The translations under genes were made by a program, and so were the position numbers. The notes beneath the pieces were generated by a model. That model was not told the DNA's origin. It saw only the letters and a program-made list of their open reading frames with translations, and did not search any database. DNA of 64,000 nt. It comes from Azorinus chamasolen. Taxonomy: Eukaryota > Mollusca > Bivalvia > Cardiida > Solecurtidae. Below, piece by piece: positions 55,974 to 64,000 of the stretch (its first letter is position 1; every line of letters starts with the position of its first letter). Location of the stretch: positions 28,894,853 to 28,958,852 of the forward strand of contig OY755241.1 of NCBI GenBank assembly GCA_963576725.1. Reading direction: 5' to 3'.

Positions 55974-56882
55974 AACCCTTTCTTTCGTATAAATGCCTTT
56001 TCATACCTTTGCAAACAGAGAAGACCCCAGATCAGACAGCTCCTGTAGGAGTTGTCTGATCAGGGACTGCTATGTTTGCTTATGGCATGATATAGATCTG
56101 ATTCCTCAGCTTTTGTGCAAGCAAAACATTCCATTGTTGTGATTATATCATGTTGATACCTTTTGATGTCTCTGTAAAAGTCACTTTTTGAAACAGTTAT
56201 CGTAACTATTTTTATCACAATGGTTTCTAAACTACACAATTCTAAAGTATAATTATGCTCATTTTCAGTAGATTGGATCTAAAATTAGCCTATTTGCAAA
56301 TGAGTCATTATTTTCGACACTGACTTTTCAGAGTGAAATACCTTAACTAACCATTTAGTATGAAAGGCTAGACTGACTGGAGGGTCTGCACTGTTTGCAC
56401 ATGATAGTGCATGTGTGTCTGGCATTCAAAGCAGTGACGATACCATATGTTTTGTCCATTATTTGTTAGATTTATCTTGATGAGATTCTAACAAGTGATC
56501 ACAGTGTATGAGTTCATATTGCTCAGTTTGAGTGTTTTATCAAGGGTCCTGGTGTAGTATTGCTTGAACAATCATTGTATCTACTAACATATGAAGATGT
56601 GCTACTAACCATGTTTGTCCTCAACCCTTTCCTCCATAAATACACTTCTCTATGCCTTTGCAAACATGGCAGACCCAGATCTGAAGCTCCTGTAGGAGCT
56701 GTCTGTAGGAGCTGTCTGATCAGGGTCTGCTCTGTTTGCTTATAATACAGATATGATTCTACAGCTTCTGCTAATGCCAAAACGTCCTGCATCCTTGGGC
56801 TATTATAATATTTAATCTAATTAATATTGATGCTGTCATTATTTCTTACATGAATATTCATTGAGTAAAGCATTAACTAAAA

Positions 56883-57001
56883 TCACTCCTTTCTTATATA
56901 TAAAGTAACCATACAAACCACTCCTGTCTTATATGTAACGTAACAATACAAATCACTCCTGTCTTATGTGTATCGTAACCATACCAACCACTCTTGTCTT
57001 A
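56883..57001. repeat. Minisatellite, about 34-bp unit, left part
   Basis: Three to four units of AACCATACAAACCACTCCTG, TCTTATATRTAACGT. Separated from the main array by the inverted-repeat element at 57005. Confidence 0.9.
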
Positions 57002-57004
57002 TAT

Positions 57005-57551
57005 AAAGGTAGGTTCCCAGTGCCGATCAGATCAACTCGATCATCCCAATCACCCAAATTCCCCGACCAAGCTTGATCGAAGGCATGTACACGAGTTCTT
57101 CTGGACCTCTACTCGATCATGCACGGCCCCCTCACGTTCATTCACGATTCCTCCACGTCGTCAACTCAACAACTACTCCAATCGCTGCTCGATGATCTCT
57201 ATCCAGATACAATCCCTACACGATCTCTACCCACCAACTCGACTCAGATACGATCTCTACCCGATCTCTACTCGACCAGATCGTCATGGTCGTACTAGGG
57301 TTGATCGGGTACTAGATCTCTACAGGATTATCTTCCGATCAACTTGACCATCTAACCGATCAATACCCGACTGCTTTCCCGATCGCTTCCCGAATTATTT
57401 GGACATGTATTGTAGGGAGTCCGAGTGATGCCGATCAAGGTAGACCTCCCCGATCACTCTCGATCACTCCTGTCAAGTGAGCCAGACCAGTCCCCGATCA
57501 TTTGATTGGGCTTGATCAAGTTGATCTGGTCTGCAGTGGGAACCTAGCTTT
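57005..57551. mobile_element. TIR element inside minisatellite, 547 bp
   Basis: AAAGGTAGGTTCCCAGTGCC at the left mirrors GCAGTGGGAACCTAGCTTT at the right, and inner arms GATCAGATCAACTCGATCA and TTGATCAAGTTGATCTGGTC also pair. The inside is rich in GATC/CTCTACCCGATC motifs with no transposase frame. The target duplication is not clear. Confidence 0.82.
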
Positions 57552-59175
57552 AAATAACCATACTAACCATTCCTATCTTATATATAACGTAACCATACAA
57601 ACCACTCCGGTCTTATATATTTATAACATAACCATACAACCACTTCTGTACTTTGTCTTGTATATAACGTTATCATACCAACCACTTCTGTCTTATATAT
57701 AACGTAACCATACAAACCACTCCTATCTTATATATAACGTTATCATACCAACCACTTCTGTCTTATATATAACGTAACCATACAAACCACTCCTATCTTA
57801 TATATAACGTAACCATACAAACCACTCCTTTCTTATATATAACGTAACCATACAAACCACTCCTGTCTTATATATAACGTAACCATACAAACCACTCCTG
57901 TCTTATATATAACATAACCATACAAACCACTCCTGTCTTATATATAACGTAACCATACAAACCACTCCTGTCTTATATATAACGTAACCATACAAACCAC
58001 TCCTGTCTTATATATAACGTAACCATACAAACCACTCCTGTCTTATATATTTATAACATAACCATACAAACCACTTCTGTACTTTGTCTTGTATATAACG
58101 TAACCATACAAACCACTCCTGTCTTATATATAACGTAACAATACAAACCACTCCTGTCTTATATATTTATAACGTAACCATACAAACCACTTCTGTACTT
58201 TGTCTTGTATATAACGTTATCATACCAACCACTTCTGTCTTATAACGTAACCATACAAATATTCTGAAATTGGGTGATCCTTCGAAAGCAAAAGTAGAAA
58301 TGCAAAAAGAGAAAATTGTAGATTCGGTTTTATTGAGTCTGTTCATGAGTAGTAATTAAAAGTGCAACATTACTCACATCCCCTAGCACCGGCTTAAGCA
58401 GTATTCAGTTTTCAAAATTAATAACATGAAAACTAATGATCCCAAAGGACCAGATAATATATAAGCTACTTCTGTCTTATATATAATGTAACCATACCAA
58501 CCACTTCTGTCTTATATATAATGTAACCATACCAACCACTTCTGTCTTATATATAATGTAACCATACCAACTACTCCTGCCTTATATATTATGTAACCAT
58601 ACCAACCACTTCTGTCTTATAATATATAATGTATAATGTAACCATACCAACCACTTCTGTCTTATATATAATGTAACCATACCAACTACTCCTGCCTTAT
58701 ATATTATGTAACCATACCAACTATACTCCTGTCTTATATATTATGTAACCATACCAACTACTCCTGCCTTATATATTATGTAACCATACCAACCACTTCT
58801 GTCTTATATATTATGTAACCATACCAACTACTCCTGCCTTATATATTATGTAACCATACCAACCACTTCTGTCTTATATATTATGTAACCATACCAACCA
58901 CTTCTGTCTTATATATTATGTAACCATACAAACGACTTCTGTCTTATATATTATGTAACCATACCAACCACTTCTGTCTTATATATTATGTAACCATGCC
59001 AACCACTTCTGTCTTATATATTATGTAACCATACCAACCACTTCTGTTTTATATTTAATGTAACCATACAAACCACTTCTGTCTGATATGTAATGTAACC
59101 ATACCAACCACTTCTGTCTTATATATAACGTAAACCATACAAACCACTTCTATCTTATATATAGCATTACTATAC
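57552..59175. repeat. Minisatellite, about 34-bp unit, main array
   Basis: Over 40 units of AACCATACAAACCACTCCTG, TCTTATATATAACGT. After a unique gap (about 58260-58460) the unit changes to ACCATACCAACCACTTCTG, TCTTATATATTATGTA. A higher-order unit with TTTATAACATAACC and TACTTTGTCTTGTA recurs three times before the gap. Confidence 0.95.
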
Positions 59176-59676
59176 AATGCTATAATCTCACTAATTTTGG
59201 ATAGGCATGATAATTGTAAATGAGATTAATTATATCATCTGATGACTTTAAGTTTTATGTCACAGATATTCCGTTTTAACAGCCTTTGTAAACAGAGTAG
59301 ACCAAGATAAGAGGGCTTCTATAAGATTTGTCTGATCAGATTCTGCTCTGTTTTGCCTCTGGAATGATGTAGTTTCTGTCTTGGCCAAAATTTCTCTTGT
59401 TTATATACCATTATAAAATTAATAAATATTCTTCATTTCATTATACATTACATGAATGTTCATCAGAGAATGGGTTAATTAATGTTCTCTATCTAGTGAA
59501 TTCATTTTGAACAGTCTACAGTATTGATTCATTTAACAGAACCATCATGCAAGACTGAATTCTATAATGTTCCTAATTTTCAGCTAATAAATATTCATTA
59601 TGTCATTATTTCTCACATGAATATTCAATAGGGAAAGGGTTAAAGAAGAGGTTAACAGTGTAGAATGTCTTTGTAA

Positions 59677-60041
59677 TACAGTGCTCCCTCTCTACAACGA
59701 CGCCCTTTGGGATACGATGATTGTATGTGTTGTTCAGAGGGAGTTGTTATAGGGAGGGAAAATCAAACATAATTAGCTTGTTTGCAGATTCCCAGATAAG
59801 GTTATTTCGAGAACTAAAACTGTTATGCCTCAATCAAACCCTATGTTGTGACCACTCTTTAGAATCGTCACAAAGTGACGATTCTAAAGAGTGGTCACAA
59901 CATAGGGTTTGATGGAGGCATAATTAAAATACGATGGAAAAAGGTTGTTTCTGGAGCCTTGTTGTTTCGGAAACAGTGACATGCGTTGTTGTAAGGAGGG
60001 AATCGTTATTGGGAGGGCCGTTGTAGGGAGGGAGCACTGTA
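59677..60041. repeat. TIR MITE with internal hairpin, TA target site
   Basis: TACAGTGCTCCCTCTCTACA mirrors TGTAGGGAGGGAGCACTGTA. Inside is a near-perfect family-6 hairpin (about 59829-59922) on AACCCTATGTTGTGACCACT with the centre GTCACAAAGTGAC. Confidence 0.88.
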
Positions 60042-60346
60042 GTGAAAGTGAAAGATTCAGCACATTTGACATGAACTTGTTTTAGATGATCTGTATAGGT
60101 ATTTAGTTGTGTAATCCTTTACTTCATGTATATGCATCTTTCACACATTTGCAAACAGAGTAGACCCAGATCAGACAGTTCCTTTAGGAGCCATCTAATC
60201 AGCATCTGCTCTGTTAGCCTACAAAATAATATACATCTGATTCTAAGGTTTCTACCATGGCCAAAACAAACAAAAAATGTTTAGTCATGGACTTTTACTG
60301 ATATTCATTTAATTACTATTTGTGATGTCACTATTTCTTACATGTA

Positions 60347-60555
60347 TACAGTGAAACCCCGCTAATGCGACCACTTAAGAAACAGCCACTGATGTCGTCT
60401 AAAGCAGGTGGTTGCTTAATGCAGGACGAAAGTTATGCAGAAAGCTCCTATAGGAGCTTTCTGCATAACTTTCGTCCTGCATTAAGCTACCACCTGCCTC
60501 TGTCACCCAGAATTATGCCCCTTTTTGGTGGTCGCATTAGCGGGGTTTTACTGTA
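60347..60555. repeat. Family-5 TIR MITE, well kept
   Basis: TACAGTGAAACCCCGCTAAT mirrors TTAGCGGGGTTTTACTGTA, TA at both sides. The inner palindrome AGTTATGCAGAAAGCTCCTA is perfect around its centre. It interrupts a family-2 element (left part from about 60115, right part to about 60575). Confidence 0.9.
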
Positions 60556-60654
60556 TATTCATGAAGTAAAGGGTTCTTGGTCTGTTATGTAGCTGCATAC
60601 TTGTATATATATATATATATTGTTTGATATTGTATGGATATAGTACAGTATTTA

Positions 60655-61675
60655 AATTTTAGCATATATTGCCAAACTTAATGTATAGTATTGCACCTAA
60701 ACATATTATATCTAAACTTACTACATGTATATCTTAACATTACACCTAAGCGTATTGTATCTATACATTGTCTAAACATTATATCTCAACATATTCATCC
60801 TAAGTATATTATATCTTAACATATTAAACCTAATCATATTATACCTAACCCTATTACATCTAAGCATATTATATCTAAAAATATTAAACCTGTTTTTATT
60901 AATCTGTTTATATTAACCTAATTGTATTATATCTAAGCATACTATACCTAATCATATTATACCTGAGCTTATGATATCTAAACATGTTATGTCTGAACAT
61001 GTTTTCCCCAAACCGATTATACGTACACACGTTACATTACAGCCAAATAGATTATACCTCATCATATTGTAGCTAAACATATTAAGCATAAAAATTTAAA
61101 TCTAAACATATATCTAATCATATAGACACATATAATGCTATTATACCTAAACATATTCATAAACATATTGTATCTAAACATATAGTATCGAAACATATAC
61201 TGCAACATATAATATCTAAACATATTAATCCTAAACATTTTAAATCTAAACATATATCCAATTATATATACATGTGCACATATTAAACCTAAACATATTA
61301 TACCTAAACATATACATAAACTTATTATATCACAACATTTTATATTAAAACATATTCCTAAACATATTGCATTTAAACATATTATACTGGAACATATACG
61401 TAATCATATTATTTCTAAGCATATTATGCAAAAACAGATACCCTCAATGTATATATAAACATAATGGTTAAACATGTTATACATAAATATATTATACCAA
61501 ACTATGTTATATCAAAACATATTATCCCTAAAGTTGTTATATGTACACATTTTAAACCTAATCATATTGTATCAGAACATATTAAATCAAACATTAGATA
61601 TAAACATATGATACCTAAGCATATTATATCTAAACATGTTAAACTTAGTATATTATATCTAACACACATTTAGTG
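60655..61675. repeat. AT-rich degenerate repeat of about 12-16 bp
   Basis: Some sixty diverged copies of CTAAACATATTATA, with CATATT every 12-16 bp. It is preceded by a short (AT)n at 60606-60622. No gene is seen. Confidence 0.85.
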
Positions 61676-61880
61676 AACAATGTTTATTATTGATGACAAG
61701 TATCATTAACTCTATTTATAAAAGAAATAATATATGTATGAATATTAATCAGTTAAATGTTTATTATGAAAAGTTTTGGCCTTAGTAAAAAATGTAGAAT
61801 CAGATCTATAGAATTCCATAAGCAAACAGAGCACTGACCCCTGACCTACCTGATCCCGGACTGGTCAGTTTACAAAGGTA

Positions 61881-62109
61881 TTAACCCTTTCCTCCATAAA
61901 TACACCTTTCTACGCCTCTGTAGTAGTCACTTCTTGAAACCATTGTGATAAATAGAGCATTTGCTCCTATGGAGCAAATGCTCTATTTATCACAATGGTT
62001 TCAGTACTACATAATTCTAACATTTTCCTTTTCTCTAGTTAATGCTCCTTTTGGGTAGATTCATTCAAAGAGGTTGGGTCTAAAAATAGCCTATGGAGTA
62101 AAGGGTTAA
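61881..62109. repeat. Family-3 TTAA MITE
   Basis: TTAACCCTTTCCTCCATAAA to GGAGTAAAGGGTTAA with a palindrome around GCTCCTATGGAGC. Confidence 0.92.
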
Positions 62110-62782
62110 AAGGTGTATACATATTCATGAGTATTCATGGAGAGAAGGGATGATCAGCCATTGTAGAACAGAGATTGGATATCTGAATATTTAGGGTGAA
62201 TAGGCTTTGATGTTTTTTTCAATTTAAACGCTGATAGTTTTAACAAGATTACAGAAAAAACATAATATTTTAGAAGATTTTATTACTTTAATCAGATATT
62301 ATGTCTTTAGTAATGTTTCAGTAATTATGTTATGTTGTTCTTTTCAGTTTTTGTGTAATGTTTTAAAATAGATTGAGTTTTATTATTTGATTTAATTGTA
62401 TATGAGGATTAATTTTTAGCAGTCAAATATAATCATAATAACATTTTTCTAATATCATTTTTAGCTTGTCTGTATTACAAGCTATTGTCATAACTCTGGT
62501 GTCCACGTTGTCGACATTGTCTTCCAGTTACCTGAACATTGACTATAACTTTGTTGCTATTATGCAAATCTTATGAAACTTGTTCACCATCATATGGGCC
62601 ACAGTTGAATAGACGAGCGTTGGTACCCGCATGCGGTGCTATTCTTTTACTTAGTAAATGTATCATTTTTTTTACTTATTAATGTACATATAGTTTCATT
62701 TATAGTAATGTGTTGTTTACATTCTTCCAGTATGCGCTGTACAATGCAATTGAATATATCGTAATGCAGAAAAAGGTGTTTA

Positions 62783-62938
62783 AATCATTCCCTCATAAGC
62801 TGTTTTTTGAAACCATTGTGATAAATAGAGCATTTGCTCCTGTGGAGCAAATGCTCTGTTTCTAACAATAGTTTCAAAAGATTACTTTTACACATCTCAA
62901 AAGGCCTCAATATGAAGGAATGGGTCAAAAGGCATTAA
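62783..62938. repeat. Family-3 MITE, reverse orientation, left part deleted
   Basis: CATTCCCTCATAAGCTGTTT joins directly to GAAACCATTGTGATAAATAG, so the 60-bp left shoulder is missing. The right end GGAATGGGTCAA is worn. Confidence 0.8.
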
Positions 62939-63163
62939 CCCATTCCTCCATAGGCTATTTTTAGAACCAACCTCTTTGAATAAATCTACCAAAAAGGAGC
63001 ATTTACTAGAGAAAAGGAACATTTTGGAATTGTGTAGTTTAGAAACCATTGTGATAAATAGAGCATTTGCTCCTCTGGAGCAAATGCTCTGTTTATCACA
63101 ATGGCTTCAAAAAGTGACTTTTACAGAGGCATAGAAAGGCATATTTATGGAGGAATGGGTTAA
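62935..63163. repeat. Family-3 TTAA MITE, reverse orientation
   Basis: TTAACCCATTCCTCCATAGG to GGAGGAATGGGTTAA, with a palindrome around GCTCCTCTGGAGC. Confidence 0.92.
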
Positions 63164-63282
63164 TATGCAAGTATGTGTCAAATCTCGTCAGTTTGCGGGA
63201 ATGAGTCAATTAAATAAACCAGATTTCCAGAGTTTCAGATTTCACCTCTGTACTGTCTACAGCCCGTATACATAGCAGCTTC

Positions 63283-63528
63283 TTAACCCTTCACTTCATG
63301 AATATTTAAATAAAGAAATAATGACATAATGAATATTAATTAGATCAAATTTTACAATAGCACATGGACACTGGACCATGGAAGAAGCTAAAGAACCAGT
63401 TCTGTATAATTTTACCAGCAAACAGAGCAGACCCTGATCAGACCACTCCTATAGGAGCTGCAGTCTGATCTGGGTCTACTCTGTTTGCAAAGATGTAGAA
63501 AAGATGTATTTATGGAGTAAGGCGTTAA
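63283..63528. repeat. Family-2 TTAA MITE
   Basis: TTAACCCTTCACTTCATGAA to GGAGTAAGGCGTTAA. The palindrome has a 3-bp insertion near the centre (GGAGCTGCAGTCTGATC). Confidence 0.9.
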
Positions 63529-63657
63529 GCTTGTTATAAGCACATTGTCCTTTAGGTACATGTATAAACAGTAGCATAGAGTAGACTAGTGTCTATATAG
63601 ATAATATTATTCAAAAGTTTTCATTCTATTTATTAATGTTTTATTTATCTCGCAATC

Positions 63658-63887
63658 TTAACCCTTGCCTCCATAACTACGCCTTTTTACGCCTCTGTAA
63701 TATTCATTTCTTGAAACCATTGTGATAAATAGAGCATTTGCGCCTCTGGAGCAAATGCTCTATTTATCACAGTGGTTTCTAAACTACACAATTCTAAAAT
63801 GTTCCTTTTCTCTAGTTAATGCCCCTTTTCGGTAGATTTATTCAAAGAGGTTGGATCTAAAAATAGCCTATGAAGGAATGGGTTTAA
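63658..63887. repeat. Family-3 TTAA MITE
   Basis: TTAACCCTTGCCTCCATAAC to GAAGGAATGGGTTTAA, with a palindrome around GCGCCTCTGGAGC. Confidence 0.9.
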
Positions 63888-64000
63888 TTATTACAGTAAA
63901 TAGAAATCTATGTTTGCAAACCATTGTAGCTGTATCTCATATTTGGTATCAGTTACTGTGAAACTTCTTTTTTTTTTCTTATTTAACTCTTTGTATCCAC

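Larger units (their letters stand above)
44501..64000 (+). other. UNC80 intron after exon 28, over 19.5 kb, no exon recognised
   Basis: Read in all frames for the next conserved block of the family and found none. It contains TTAA MITEs (among others near 44695-44870, 45344-45385, 45455-45700, 46450-46670, 48340-48715, 49130-49290, 51011-51259, 51290-51534, 53520-53769, 54289-54539, 55974-56130, 56625-56875, 59270-59475, 60115-60575, 61881-62109, 62935-63163, 63283-63528, 63658-63887), large tandem-bearing elements and minisatellites. At 62110-62780 nothing is recognised except an element-like tail near 62480-62640. Confidence 0.8.

Overview
This is a piece of an animal nuclear genome. There is no bacterial-style gene packing: one split gene with GT-AG introns lies on the + strand, and almost everything else is repeats. 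The organism is most likely a bivalve mollusc. That is inferred from three tandem-repeat-bearing elements that, from general knowledge, are very common in clam-like genomes (the AGCTCACC element at 49.3-50.9 kb, the GGTCAAGGTCACC element at 54.6-56.0 kb, the TCCG-headed element at 36.4-37.9 kb) and from the coding similarity. I cannot name the species.

The gene is UNC80, the large scaffold subunit of the NALCN sodium-leak channel complex. Twenty-eight internal exons between 1431 and 44500 join in one open frame of 3,237 bp (1,079 codons) with compatible phases throughout. They cover roughly the third quarter of a protein normally about 3,200 residues long. Neither the start codon nor the stop codon is in the window. 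Exons 1-5 sit at 1.4-5.6 kb, a 13.9 kb intron follows, exons 6-28 sit at 19.5-44.5 kb, and no convincing exon is seen in the last 19.5 kb.

The introns are tiled with short non-autonomous DNA elements. The commonest end in TTAA, begin with CCCTTT or CCCATT-like termini (piggyBac-like in form), and carry a 68-bp near-perfect palindrome with the centre GCTCCTATAGGAGC. Several families with different arm sequences share this palindrome length and centre, and two of them share the spacing 39-68-143 within exactly 250 bp. A second group has TA target sites and CAGTRAAAC-type inverted ends (pogo/Tigger-like in form), including three elements of about 1 kb and many of about 200 bp. Nested insertions at 4350-4780 and 15795-16248 show the TTAA duplication directly.

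Other points: three UNC80 exons (11, 17, 18) have their 3' end plus splice donor repeated in tandem into the following intron, and exon 11 uses a GC donor. Exon 17 is preceded by a decayed copy of itself. A tRNA-derived sequence is repeated three times at a 194-bp period near 2 kb. Many minisatellites fill the introns, the largest at 56.9-59.2 kb, which is interrupted by an inverted-repeat element.
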